Assembly (NCBI GenBank): GCA_905235135.1
Contig: CAJOKR010000020.1
Location: forward strand, 62,001-126,000
Length of the DNA: 64,000 bases
Direction: 5' to 3'
DNA from: an uncultured Bacteroidales bacterium
Lineage (GTDB): Bacteria > Bacteroidota > Bacteroidia > Bacteroidales > WCHB1-69
Positions 17,380-27,059 of the stretch are shown here, piece by piece. The first letter of the stretch is position 1; the number at the start of each line of letters is the position of its first letter. The notes beneath the pieces are model-generated. The model was given only the letters and a program-made list of their open reading frames with translations, was not told the DNA's origin and ran no database searches. Made by a program: the position numbers and the translations under genes.

Positions 17380-20073
17380 TTATTGTTGCTTAAGATAATT
17401 GTCCTTGAAAAAGTCAGTGTAATTCTCCCGTTCGTTCCGTTTGTTGTAGAAGGTGGTGTAGTTGGTAGAGCTAATGGCGAACGGTACGATGGTTTTTTTG
17501 TCGATGTCGGACTTGAACATATCGTCCTTCAGCAGGAGATTGTAGTAGTCCATGGCGTCCGAACTGCTTTCAAATTTGGAAATCGTAACCATCTGACGTT
17601 GGTTGTCAATAAAGAAACTACTGACTGTCAGCTTCTTGAGACTGAAATTGCTGGTGTTGAAGTTCGAAACGTTCTGCTTGACGGTTTGCAGAGGCAGGTC
17701 GGCAGTTCTGACCAGCAGGATGATATAATGCTGCTCGGTAGGATTGAAGACAAAGGCGCTTGACTTTTGCGCTTCGGGCTGAATAGCCTGTTCAATTTCA
17801 GTCTTTTCCGGGCTGTTCTCTTCGATGCCTAACGCTTTCCGTATCTGATGTTGCGTGAAGTTGGTCAGATAGAGGCGGGCCAGCTCAGCGACGGGCTGCT
17901 GCGGGTAGTTTTTCACGATGTTGGTCATCCCGACGATGAGGGTGTCCTCATTATAGACTTGACCGGCGGAAACAGCACGCAGGTAGGCGTATTGCGACTG
18001 CAAAGTCTCGTCAGTGCAATTCGGAATGGCAGCATCAGCGGCTTTCACGACACTGCTCCAACGTTTGTTCACGAAATCCTGATACACTTCCGCGTACTGG
18101 TTTTCCAGCGTTTTCTCTTTGGCAGCCAGCTTGTTGTAATAGTCGGGATCTTGAATCAGCTTGGCATAGTCGGTCTCAGGATATTGGGTTAGCAGGGTGT
18201 TTTTGTAGGTTTCCGCCTTTGGATCGCCAATTTTACTGTAGAGGGTGTAAAGCATGAAGATGGAGGGAAGGGCATATTCACTTTTCGGGTAGCGTTGCAG
18301 CAGTGACTCGAAGGAGCCACATGCCCGTTTGGTGTCGTTCAGCAGATCCTGGTACATGAAGCCTGTTTCGTACAAGTCTTTGGCTATAATAGCATTAGCC
18401 GTATCTTTCGCCCCTTGGGTCAAAGGCAGGTCCTGCAGGTAGTAGGCCTCCTTCTTGGGGTCGGTTTCCCGCTTGGGAATAGGGTTGCCATCCTCATCGT
18501 ACTCAACTGTATCCTGTGCTAATGACGGATCGTTCATCAGCGCCATATCGTCGAACGAAATCTGGGTCTTGTTGCTGATGAACCAGTTATCCTCCAGTTT
18601 TCGGTTACCGAAGCGGCGGAAGAAGTCCTGTTGACCGGCGGTCACTAACGACTGGTTGTAGAAGTACCATTTGCCGTTGGAGTTATTCTGGTTGTTATTG
18701 ATATTGGTGTAGGAGGCGGCATTCTGCATGGCCAGCATCCGTTCGGCCTCTTCTGCGGCGGCCTTACGTTCGGCCTCGGTGTAGTCGGCAATCATCTTCC
18801 GCACCCACGCATTGCGCTGTCCTTCGGGCAGGTTCGCGATGCGCAATAAGCTGTCTTGCAAATCGATTTCTTCCAACTTGTCAACCAAGTCTTTCAGCAC
18901 ATTCGATTTTTTCTGGAGGTCCTCATAGTTGGGGTAGTTTTTCGGGATGATCATCATGGCCGTATCATAGTAGTTCTGAGCCTCGCGGTACTCGTTATCA
19001 TCGAAGTAGAGGTCAGCTAAGGTAATGCTGGAGAAGGTCTTCTGGTAGTTATTATTGGTGGAGGCAGCCACGGATTTGGCCAGATAATCCTTCCGCAGTT
19101 CATCATCCTCATCAATGCGGGCAATCTCGGAGAAAGCGTAGTAAATCTGGTCGCGGTAGTCTTCGTTCTTCTTGTCATTCAGCATCTTATTGAGCTGCTT
19201 GGTGATGGCATTACGGTTGCTTTCCGTGCCGTCATAGTTAGCGGCAAGATGCATCTGTGCGCAGAAAGTCATCTCGTAGCTGTTGGATTTTTTGATGACC
19301 TCCTTGAAGTTTTTCTGGGCTTCGGCCTGCTGTCCGAGTGTCTCGTAAAGTTCGCCGAGGATGAGCGTCAGACGGGTGCGGAAGTCGCGTTTGGGATGGT
19401 TGGAGAGGGCATTGCCTATATAGTCGATAGCCTCCTGTACATCCCCGTCGGGGGCGGTGAGGTGGTATTCTGCCTTGGCTGCATTGAAGAGGACCGCAAA
19501 GTCTTTCTTGTTCTTCTTTTCGTTCATGTATCGGATGGTCTCCAACAGCTCATCCGCGCTGGCAAAATAACCCTGCCGCATTTGGGTGCGGGCGAGCAGC
19601 ACTTCCGCCTCGTTGAGGATATTCGACTTGGGGTAAGTGTGCACGATATAGTTCAGCACACGCTGGGCTTGCACGTAGTCCTGCTTGTAGAAGTAGGATT
19701 TGGCCATGAGGAAGTAGGCATCGTCGATAGTTTTCACATACTCTTTGCCCTTGATCATCATCGAGTGCTTGTGGATGGCTTTCGAGGACTTTTCGATGGT
19801 GCGGTCGAGGTGTGAGAGGCACGGACCGAGGTCGCTTTTGTCGGGGTAGTTGTAGATGGGCAGTGTGACCGTGAAGTTATCCTTCGACAGTTTAGCCAGC
19901 TCCTTTTCGGCATCCTTCATTGCCTGGTTGCCGTTCCAATACACATTGTACTTGCAAGTTACGTTGTGATAGGCGCGGTTCGGGAAGGTATTTTTGGACG
20001 TGGAGCAGCCGGTCAGCGCCGCAGTCAGCAGCCCGATGCATAATATCGCGAACAGTTTTGTTTTCTTTCTCAA
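17380..20073 (-). CDS. porW: TPR lipoprotein, T9SS PorW/SprE-like
   Basis: Lipobox 'LTAALTGCSTSKNTFPNRAYHNVTCKYNVYWNGNQAMKDAEKEL', TPR repeats; adjacent to bactofilin and AtpZ. Confidence 0.85.
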   Translation of the reverse strand: MRKKTKLFAILCIGLLTAALTGCSTSKNTFPNRAYHNVTCKYNVYWNGNQAMKDAEKELAKLSKDNFTVTLPIYNYPDKSDLGPCLSHLDRTIEKSSKAIHKHSMMIKGKEYVKTIDDAYFLMAKSYFYKQDYVQAQRVLNYIVHTYPKSNILNEAEVLLARTQMRQGYFASADELLETIRYMNEKKNKKDFAVLFNAAKAEYHLTAPDGDVQEAIDYIGNALSNHPKRDFRTRLTLILGELYETLGQQAEAQKNFKEVIKKSNSYEMTFCAQMHLAANYDGTESNRNAITKQLNKMLNDKKNEDYRDQIYYAFSEIARIDEDDELRKDYLAKSVAASTNNNYQKTFSSITLADLYFDDNEYREAQNYYDTAMMIIPKNYPNYEDLQKKSNVLKDLVDKLEEIDLQDSLLRIANLPEGQRNAWVRKMIADYTEAERKAAAEEAERMLAMQNAASYTNINNNQNNSNGKWYFYNQSLVTAGQQDFFRRFGNRKLEDNWFISNKTQISFDDMALMNDPSLAQDTVEYDEDGNPIPKRETDPKKEAYYLQDLPLTQGAKDTANAIIAKDLYETGFMYQDLLNDTKRACGSFESLLQRYPKSEYALPSIFMLYTLYSKIGDPKAETYKNTLLTQYPETDYAKLIQDPDYYNKLAAKEKTLENQYAEVYQDFVNKRWSSVVKAADAAIPNCTDETLQSQYAYLRAVSAGQVYNEDTLIVGMTNIVKNYPQQPVAELARLYLTNFTQHQIRKALGIEENSPEKTEIEQAIQPEAQKSSAFVFNPTEQHYIILLVRTADLPLQTVKQNVSNFNTSNFSLKKLTVSSFFIDNQRQMVTISKFESSSDAMDYYNLLLKDDMFKSDIDKKTIVPFAISSTNYTTFYNKRNERENYTDFFKDNYLKQQ

Positions 20074-20119
20074 CGATTTGGATTTTTAGTGAAATGCGGA
20101 TAACGCAGATTTGGCGGTT

Positions 20120-20731
20120 TTATTTTTCCCTGTTGTTGAAATATTCCTCCAGGAGGCGTTGTACATATTTCCCGAAGACATCGAACTCGATGTTGACGAC
20201 ACTTCCGGGCTTGAAGTTGTGGAAGTTGGTCACTTTGTAGGTGTAGGGGATGATGGCCACGGAGAAACGGCCCTTTTCGGAATCCACCACGGTGAGGCTG
20301 ACGCCGTTGACGGAGATGGAGCCCTTGGGCACGGTGAAGTTGTTCTTTTCGGGGTCGTAGGTGAAGTAGAACCGCCAGCTGCCGTTCTCATCGACCACCT
20401 TCTCGCACACGGCGGTCTGATCGACATGCCCTTGCACGATGTGCCCATCGAAGCGACCATCCATGCGCATGGAACGTTCGAGGTTCACTTCATCGCCCAC
20501 CTTCCAAGTACCGAGGTTGGTCTTCAGCATGGTCTCCTCCATCGCGGTCACCACGTACTGCTTCTTATCCTTGTCTAACTTGACCACGGTGAGGCAGCAG
20601 CCGTCGTGGGCCATGCTCTGGTCGATGCTAAGTTCGTCGGCGAAATCGACTTCCAGGGTGAAGTGGAAGTTGGTCCGGTCCTTCTCAATATTGACGATTC
20701 TTCCTGTTTTTTCTATAATTCCAGTGAACAT
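20120..20731 (-). CDS. ribE: Riboflavin synthase, alpha subunit type
   Basis: 'MFTGIIEKTGRI', duplicated lumazine-binding domain, 'DGCCLTVV', 'VNGVSLTVV'; start moved to MFTGIIE. Confidence 0.93.
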   Translation of the reverse strand: MFTGIIEKTGRIVNIEKDRTNFHFTLEVDFADELSIDQSMAHDGCCLTVVKLDKDKKQYVVTAMEETMLKTNLGTWKVGDEVNLERSMRMDGRFDGHIVQGHVDQTAVCEKVVDENGSWRFYFTYDPEKNNFTVPKGSISVNGVSLTVVDSEKGRFSVAIIPYTYKVTNFHNFKPGSVVNIEFDVFGKYVQRLLEEYFNNREK

Positions 20732-20753
20732 ACTTATCCAAAAATAAAACTTG

Positions 20754-20761
20754 CAAAGATA
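20754..20761 (-). promoter_or_regulatory. Bacteroidota -7 box upstream of riboflavin synthase
   Basis: caaagata (TATCTTTG on minus) just upstream of the MFTGIIE start. Confidence 0.6.
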
Positions 20762-20776
20762 CAAAATTTTCGACAT

Positions 20777-20841
20777 GGGAGCTTCGGCATTCTTGCCGAA
20801 GATATTTGAGTTTGTATTGCGGCAAGAAAGCCGCAGCTCCT
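20777..20841. repeat. REP-like nested palindrome (family A, copy 1)
   Basis: gggagcttCGGCAttctTGCCGaag...ttgCGGCAagaaaGCCGcagctcc. Confidence 0.85.
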
Positions 20842-20845
20842 AAAA

Positions 20846-20872
20846 AAAGAGCGCCCTTGCGGACGCCCTTTG
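20846..20872 (-). terminator. Rho-independent terminator (minus strand) behind the MFS remnant
   Basis: Minus strand: GCGTCC-GCAA-GGGCGC followed by TCTTTTTTT. Confidence 0.7.
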
Positions 20873-20902
20873 ATTATGATCATGCATTTTTTACATTCTG
20901 AA

Positions 20903-20962
20903 TTACTTGATGTTCGGTTCCTCCAATCCGAGATGCTGCTTCTTATCGACGGCCTTCAGGAT
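20903..20962 (-). pseudogene. C-terminal remnant of an MFS transporter paralogue, truncated at a REP boundary
   Basis: Minus strand encodes ...ILKAVDKKQHLGLEEPNIK*, resembling the end of the nearby MFS protein (LKIEDKKKGYGLELPNVVKDNK*). Confidence 0.6.
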
Positions 20963-20963
20963 T

Positions 20964-21029
20964 AGGAGCTTCGGCATTCCTGCCGAAAATCGTTATTATC
21001 GTTTTGCGGCAGGAATGCCGCACCTCCTA
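20964..21029. repeat. REP-like nested palindrome (family A, copy 2), overlaps the RAYT 3' end
   Basis: aggagcttCGGCAttccTGCCGaaaatcgttattatcgttttgCGGCAggaaTGCCGcacctcct. Confidence 0.92.
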
Positions 21030-21613
21030 AGGTGTATTCATCAGGATCCAAATACTGTGGGTTATTCTGGATATAGACAATATAATGCAGAAAGTTATTG
21101 AGGTTTCTCACTATACGGTCGAAAATGCCAGGTTGCCAGATTGTGCCTTTTTGCCCGAGAACTTTGTTGATAGAATGTGCGGAATAGCCTTTCACTCTGG
21201 AAAACACGGACGTAACATTATGACCGTCTATGGGTGTGAGTAATACGTGAACATGGTTGGGCATAATAACATAGCAATGGATGATATAGCGTTTTCCGTC
21301 GTAGAAAAGAAGGGCATCCTCAACAATTTTCCTTATATCGGGTCTTTTAAGAATGCAGCTACCGTATCCCGCATCTATCCATCTGTCGCACTTCACGAGA
21401 ATATTATGATTATATTCTTCTTGCACTTCTTGGCTCCAAGGGAAAGGATGTGCTTTCATCCATTCCTGTTTATAAACTTTCAGTTCCTCTATTTTCGACT
21501 GTGGGATTGAATCCGCCAAGCGAAATGTGACAAATTGCGTTTTGCCGTCTTGATGCCAATGCGGAAGATTTGTACCCCAAATGTGGACATACTGGTTTTT
21601 TTCGAGAAATTGA

Positions 21614-21680
21614 TAGGAGTTTCGGCATTCTTGTCGAAAATCGTTAATGTTGTTCTGCGGCAGGAATGCCGCACCTCCTG
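21614..21680. repeat. REP-like nested palindrome (family A, copy 3), overlaps the RAYT 5' end
   Basis: aggagtttcggcattcttgtcgaaaatcgttaatgttgttctgcggcaggaatgccgcacctcct. Confidence 0.92.
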
Positions 21681-21849
21681 TTTCGTGCGGCAGGGAATCC
21701 GCGTCACTTAGTTTTGTCTTCATTTTTATATTTTTTATTAAACGTTATCTAACGTTGAAATGGGTAGGTTTATTGTGTTTCTAAAATAATATTTGTTTTT
21801 AAAATTTGAGATTAAACAAGAACAGGTAAAAACCAAGACAGTCGCTATA

Positions 21850-21944
21850 TAGGAGCTTCGGCATTCCTGCCGAAGAATTAGGAGCTTCGGTAGGAATGTC
21901 GAAAATCGTTGTTATCGTTTTGCGGCAGGAATGCCGCATCTCCT
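21850..21944. repeat. REP-like cluster (family A, copy 4; one and a half units)
   Basis: aggagcttcggcattcctgccgaagaattaggagcttcggtaggaatgtcgaaaatcgttgttatcgttttgcggcaggaatgccgcatctcct. Confidence 0.9.
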
Positions 21945-21957
21945 ACAATGGCGTAAG

Positions 21958-21990
21958 AAAAAAGGAGCACCCCATAATGGATGCCCCTTT
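21958..21990 (-). terminator. Rho-independent terminator (minus strand) behind the MFS gene
   Basis: Minus strand: GGGCATCC...GGGGTGCTCC followed by TTTTTT. Confidence 0.7.
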
Positions 21991-22013
21991 GTAAGCGTAA
22001 GCGTGACAGTCTG

Positions 22014-23486
22014 TTATTTATTATCTTTCACCACGTTGGGCAGTTCGAGGCCGTAGCCTTTCTTCTTGTCCTCAATCTTAAGCCAAATGCCCATAATGAA
22101 GGCAATTATGCCGAAGGAGGCAAAAATCACCATACAAGTGGTGTAATTGTACATTAATGACGGGTCGGTGTGCATGACGGCGGCGTCCAGTTCGCCGTTG
22201 GCGATGGCGGAAGTGGCGGCTGAACGGGCCTGTTCAATGCCGGGATTTGTTGCGGCGAGTACATTTCCAATAATTTTGGGAACAAAGCACAGTCCGATGT
22301 TCTGAATCCAGAAGATAAGCGAATAAGCGCTTCCTAGAATCTTGGGTTCAATGACTTTCGGTACGCTGGGCCACAGGGAGGCGGGCACCAACGAGAAAGA
22401 GACACCTAGCACGACGATTAACAGCAAAGCGAGTCCTTTGGACGGGAATGCGGGCAGCAGGAATGCAAAGGAGAGATGGCAGATAATCATAATCAAAGCA
22501 CCGTACATCAGCATAGAGGCACCTTTGCCCTTATAGTCGATAAAGGAACCGAGGAATGGAGTGAGCACCATGGCCAGAATCGGGAACCAACGGAAGAGGT
22601 TGGCAGCATCTGCGGCCGGAATATGCAGCGTGCATTCCAGGAAGTTCGTCGCATATCTCTGGAACGGGAAAATGGCGGAGTAATAGAGTACACACAGCAG
22701 GGCGATAATCCAAAACATCTTGCTGGTGAAAATCGCCTTCAGGTCGCTGATGTGGAACTCCTCGTCCGAAGAATCTTCTGTCGAGCCCATGGCATTGGCT
22801 GCCAACTGCTTGTCCAGTTTTCTGTCCATCAGGCTGAAAACGATGAAGTTGATCAAACCGATTATCAAGAGGATAGTGCAAAACAAGACGGGCTTTTCTA
22901 CAGAACCGCCGTATTTGTTGGCAATCAGTGGGGAGATGGAGAGAACGGCGAACACACCCAGACGGGCGATAGCCATTTCCACACCCATAGCGAGTGCCAT
23001 TTCTTTGCCCTTGAACCATTTGGCGATGGATTTTGACACTGTGATGCCGGCCATTTCACAGCCGCAGCCGAAAATCATGAAACCCAAACAGGCCATTTTC
23101 GCACTACCGGGGAGTGCCACCCACCAAGAGTTCAACCATCCGCAGAAAGCTGTGGTCTGGAATGCGTCGCTCACACCGATGTATTTGATAGTTGCGCCAA
23201 TTACCATCAGAGAGGCGGAAAGCGTGCCCGTGAAGCGAATGCCGCATTTGTCCAGAATGATACCGGCCAGAATCAAGAATCCGCACACATTCAGGAAGTA
23301 CTCAGATGCGGCGTATGTGCCGAATGAACTGGGACCCCAGCCGCGACTCTGTTCAATCAAAGTCTGCAAAGGGGACATCACATCCACAAACATGTACCCG
23401 AAAAACATCATCAAGGCGATGAGGATCAGGGCTATCCATCGGACAGCGAAGTTGTCGTTCAATAATTTTTGTAATTTTTCTGTCAT
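22014..23486 (-). CDS. MFS transporter
   Basis: About 12 hydrophobic segments over 490 aa; MFS-like signatures 'GIILDKCGIRFTG', 'GSFIDYKGKGASM'. Confidence 0.88.
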   Translation of the reverse strand: MTEKLQKLLNDNFAVRWIALILIALMMFFGYMFVDVMSPLQTLIEQSRGWGPSSFGTYAASEYFLNVCGFLILAGIILDKCGIRFTGTLSASLMVIGATIKYIGVSDAFQTTAFCGWLNSWWVALPGSAKMACLGFMIFGCGCEMAGITVSKSIAKWFKGKEMALAMGVEMAIARLGVFAVLSISPLIANKYGGSVEKPVLFCTILLIIGLINFIVFSLMDRKLDKQLAANAMGSTEDSSDEEFHISDLKAIFTSKMFWIIALLCVLYYSAIFPFQRYATNFLECTLHIPAADAANLFRWFPILAMVLTPFLGSFIDYKGKGASMLMYGALIMIICHLSFAFLLPAFPSKGLALLLIVVLGVSFSLVPASLWPSVPKVIEPKILGSAYSLIFWIQNIGLCFVPKIIGNVLAATNPGIEQARSAATSAIANGELDAAVMHTDPSLMYNYTTCMVIFASFGIIAFIMGIWLKIEDKKKGYGLELPNVVKDNK

Positions 23487-23526
23487 AATAATACTATTTT
23501 AGTTAGAAATTATTTATCCAATATTG

Positions 23527-23583
23527 TTTGCGGCAAGAATGCCGAGGTTTTTATTTTATGCGGCAAGAATGCCGCAGCTCCTA
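23527..23583. repeat. REP-like repeat (family A, copy 5; tandem right-half hairpins)
   Basis: gCGGCAagaaTGCCGaggtttttattttatgCGGCAagaaTGCCGcagctcct. Confidence 0.85.
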
Positions 23584-23808
23584 TTTTTCGTTCCGGTTTT
23601 TGCTGGATTTTACGAGGTCGATGAGAATATATCCGGTCAACAAACCCCAAATGGCCATCAGGATTGGGCTTCTTCTCAGGATGTTGGTGGAATACTGGCC
23701 GGCTTTGTACCAATAGAGCAGCGAAAGCAGCACGCCGACCGCCATCGCGGCAACATGCAGCCAGGTAAGGTTCTTTTTCCAGAAATCGCTACTCTTTTTC
23801 ATTGGCAA
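23581..23808 (-). CDS. Hypothetical two-TM small membrane protein
   Basis: 75-aa ORF with two hydrophobic segments; overlaps its neighbour by a few codons. Confidence 0.65.
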   Translation of the reverse strand: MPMKKSSDFWKKNLTWLHVAAMAVGVLLSLLYWYKAGQYSTNILRRSPILMAIWGLLTGYILIDLVKSSKNRNEK

Positions 23809-24569
23809 TCTTGTCGTATTGGTAATTGAAATAGTTGGTGCGGATTTTATCCCGGATTTGCTCGTCGCTCCAACGCACGAGGTCGTAGTAGTTGAATCGG
23901 CAGTACATCATAAAGTCCAACAGCTCATCGCCCTGCAATCCTGTAAGTTCCGAGACCAATTCGCGGTTGTACTTCTGCTGGATGCGCTCCATCTCATCTT
24001 GGTAATCGAGCATCTCGTTGTAGAGACGGCCCATCTTGCCCTTGTGACTGTATTTGTCGTAGAGGAAGGAGATGGGCGACAGGGTGGCCTTCCCGCCGAG
24101 CGACAGGATGTTGCCGTCAGGTTTGAAAGCGGCGTTGGCCTTTTGCCATTCCGACAGCTGGGCCTCCTCCATACGCTTGTAATAGTCTGGTAATTCCAGC
24201 GTTACGATGTCCTTCTTGAACCCCTCATACGACGGGTTGATGCCGATGATGGTCACCTCCTTCAGCATAGTGGCCTTATAATAAAGAAAGAAGTCCTCGA
24301 AGCCGTAATACAGCTTTTTGTCGAGGACTGCCACATGTTGTCGATATTGACTTGGAAATGATAAGCGTATCGTTGAGTGACACCATAATTTCGAAGCGGC
24401 CGTTCTTGTCGGTGAAGGCGAACTGCTGGGTGTTCAGGTTATAGACGCTGGCGCCGGAGAGCGGCTGGAAGGTGATGCCGTCGAATACTCGCGCCGAATA
24501 CTTCTTCTGTTGCGCGAATACCGCCGACAGGCAGCACAAAATCCCTATTATGAGCCAGAGTCTTTTCAC
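23789..24569 (-). CDS. Secreted carboxypeptidase-regulatory-like (CarboxypepD_reg) domain protein, split by an apparent frameshift near 24345-24356
   Basis: ORF 24276-24599 has a signal peptide and 'ARVFDGITFQPLSGASVYNLNTQQFAFTDKNGRFEIMVSLNDTLIISKS'; the other frame continues 'SQYRQHVAVLDKKLYYGFEDFFLYYKATMLKEVTI...'. Confidence 0.75.
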
Positions 24570-24576
24570 GGTGAGG

Positions 24577-25455
24577 TTATCCGTTGAGCGCGTTGGCACC
24601 GCTCACAATCTCAATCAGCTCGTTGGTGATGGAAGACTGGCGGGCGTTGTTGTACTTCAGGCGCAGTTCGCGAAGAATCTCCGTGGCGTTGTCGGTGGCC
24701 TTGGTCATGGAGGTCATTCGGGCACCGTGTTCCGACGCGATGGAATCGGATAAAGTTTTATACAATTGCGTACGTAAAATCTTGGGTATCAGCTCTTGTA
24801 GAAGTTGGTCGGCAGACGGTTCGATGATGTAGTCGCTGGTCACATTCTGTTCTCCGTCGATTTCGATGGGAGCCACGGGCAGGTATTCCTCCACGGTGAC
24901 CCGCTGTGTGGCGGCATTCAGGAACTTGTTGTAAATGATATCGACTTTGTCCACCTCATGATGGATGAACTTCATCACCAAATCGTCAGAAATAGCGGAA
25001 AGTTCGGCAAAGTCAGGGTTATCCAGTAGCTTCTCATTCGAAAAGGCCACCGGATAATGCTTGCCGAGCTGGTCGTTACCTTTTTTGCCGATGCAGATCA
25101 GCTGCAAGTTTCCTGCGCGATTCTGTTCGGCATACTTCTCCTCAATCAGATGATTGGCGGCCTTGATAATATTCGAGTTAAACGCCCCGCAAAGTCCTTT
25201 GTTCGAAGTGATTACAACGACAACCACCTTTTCGGGTTTGCGCTGTTCGAAGAGCGGCAGCTGCTCGGTGCCCGTGTTGGAACTGGCCAAATTGTTCAGA
25301 ATCTCGTTCAACTTTTGGGAGTAGGGGCGGAGATTCTGAATGGCGGTTTGGGCACGACGAAGCTTTGCGGCCGACACCAGCTTCATGGAGCTGGTGATCT
25401 TCTGCGTCGATTCGATCGAGGAGATGCGGGTACGTATTTCCTTCAGGTTACCCAT
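24577..25455 (-). CDS. atpG: ATP synthase F1 subunit gamma
   Basis: 'MGNLKEIRTRISSIESTQKITSSMKLVSAAKLRRAQ', C-terminal 'YNNARQSSITNELIEIVSGANAL'. Confidence 0.97.
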   Translation of the reverse strand: MGNLKEIRTRISSIESTQKITSSMKLVSAAKLRRAQTAIQNLRPYSQKLNEILNNLASSNTGTEQLPLFEQRKPEKVVVVVITSNKGLCGAFNSNIIKAANHLIEEKYAEQNRAGNLQLICIGKKGNDQLGKHYPVAFSNEKLLDNPDFAELSAISDDLVMKFIHHEVDKVDIIYNKFLNAATQRVTVEEYLPVAPIEIDGEQNVTSDYIIEPSADQLLQELIPKILRTQLYKTLSDSIASEHGARMTSMTKATDNATEILRELRLKYNNARQSSITNELIEIVSGANALNG

Positions 25456-25457
25456 AA

Positions 25458-27047
25458 CTATTCGTATTTTTTAGCCACTTCGGCGCAGGCGTCAGTCAGC
25501 TGCTGCATGATGTCGTCGTTAATAACGCCCTTGCCCAGGGTGTCGAGGACATCCTGATGGTGTTCATGCATATAGGAGATGAACTCGGTTTCGAAGTTGC
25601 GGATGTTGGCCACGGGAACTTTCTGCAGCAGGCCGCGGGAACCGCAGAAGATGATGGCGATTTGCTCTTCCACGTTGTACGGGGAGTATTGCGGCTGTTT
25701 CAGGATTTCCACATTACGCACGCCCTTGTCGAGCACGAACTGTGTGGCGGCATCCACGTCGGAACCGAACTTGGCGAAGGATTCCATTTCGCGGTATTGA
25801 GCCTGGTCGAGTTTCAGCGTACCGGCCACCTTCTTCATGGACTTGATCTGGGCGTTACCACCCACGCGGGACACGGAGATACCCACGTTGATAGCGGGTC
25901 TCACACCGGCGTTGAACAGGGAGGTCTCCAAGAAAATCTGGCCGTCGGTGATGGAAATCACGTTGGTCGGGATATAGGCGGAGACGTCACCAGCTTGGGT
26001 CTCGATGATGGGGAGTGCCGTCAAGGAACCGCCGCCCTTCACGATGGGCTTCAGGGTCTCGGGCAGGTCGTTCATCTTTGCTGCAATCTCGTCAGACTCG
26101 ATGATTTTGGCTGCACGTTCCAGCAGTCTGGAGTGGAGGTAGAAGACATCGCCGGGGTAAGCCTCGCGTCCGGGCGGACGACGGAGCAGCAGCGAGACCT
26201 CACGGTAAGCGACAGCCTGTTTGGAAAGGTCGTCGTAGATGATGAGGGCATCGCGGCCTGTGTCGCGGAAATATTCACCGATGGCGGCGCCGGCAAACGG
26301 GGCATAGAACTGCATGGCAGCGGCGTCGGATGCGGTGGCGCAAACTACGATGGTGTAGGGCATAGCGCCGCGTTCCGTAAGGGTCTTCACCAATGCAGCC
26401 ACAGACGAACCTTTCTGTCCTACAGCCACATAGATGCAGTAAACGGGTTTGCCATTTTCGTAGTTTGCCTTTTGGTTGATGATGGTATCGATAGCGATGG
26501 CCGTCTTACCGGTCTGACGGTCGCCGATGATAAGCTCACGCTGACCGCGGCCGATGGGGATCATAGCATCCACAGCTTTGAGGCCGGTTTGTAGCGGCAC
26601 TTTCACGGGTTGGCGGTAGATGACGCCGGGGGCCTTGCGCTCGATGGGCATTTCGAAGAGTTCGCCTTCGATGTCGCCCTTGCCGTCGATAGGCTGGCCA
26701 AGGGTGTTGATGACGCGACCCAGCAGGCCTTCGCCGACTTTGATGGAGGCGATGCGGCCGGTGCGCGTGCAGATGTCGCCTTCGTTCAACGATTTGGAAT
26801 CGCCAAGCAGCACGACACCCACGTTATCCTCTTCGAGGTTGAGGGCGATGCCGGTGATTTCGTCGCCGACTTTGGTTCTGAACACCACCAGTTCGCCGGA
26901 ACGGACATTATGCAGACCATAGACGCGGGCAATGCCGTCGCCGACCAGCAGCACGGTGCCGACTTCTTCCATTTCAGACTTCTGGTTGAAGTTCTCCAGT
27001 TGCTGACGCAGTATAGCTGTAACTTCTGAGGGTTTGATTTCTGCCAT
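25458..27047 (-). CDS. atpA: ATP synthase F1 subunit alpha
   Basis: '[19 protein letters not shown]', '[22 protein letters not shown]'. Confidence 0.98.
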   Translation of the reverse strand: MAEIKPSEVTAILRQQLENFNQKSEMEEVGTVLLVGDGIARVYGLHNVRSGELVVFRTKVGDEITGIALNLEEDNVGVVLLGDSKSLNEGDICTRTGRIASIKVGEGLLGRVINTLGQPIDGKGDIEGELFEMPIERKAPGVIYRQPVKVPLQTGLKAVDAMIPIGRGQRELIIGDRQTGKTAIAIDTIINQKANYENGKPVYCIYVAVGQKGSSVAALVKTLTERGAMPYTIVVCATASDAAAMQFYAPFAGAAIGEYFRDTGRDALIIYDDLSKQAVAYREVSLLLRRPPGREAYPGDVFYLHSRLLERAAKIIESDEIAAKMNDLPETLKPIVKGGGSLTALPIIETQAGDVSAYIPTNVISITDGQIFLETSLFNAGVRPAINVGISVSRVGGNAQIKSMKKVAGTLKLDQAQYREMESFAKFGSDVDAATQFVLDKGVRNVEILKQPQYSPYNVEEQIAIIFCGSRGLLQKVPVANIRNFETEFISYMHEHHQDVLDTLGKGVINDDIMQQLTDACAEVAKKYE

Positions 27048-27059
27048 TTATATGCGGAT

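Larger units (their letters stand above)
20962..21723 (-). mobile_element. REP-associated tyrosine transposase (RAYT, Y1/HUH family)
   Basis: HUH-type 'CYVIMPNHVHVLLTP', 'GYSAHSINKVLGQKGTIWQPGIFDRIVRNLNNFLHYIVYIQNNP'; both ORF ends lie in REP repeats. Confidence 0.92.

Noticed and set aside
25557-26594. 345-aa plus-strand ORF
   Set aside because: Antisense to atpA; no recognisable family, low-complexity His/Gly/Asp composition.
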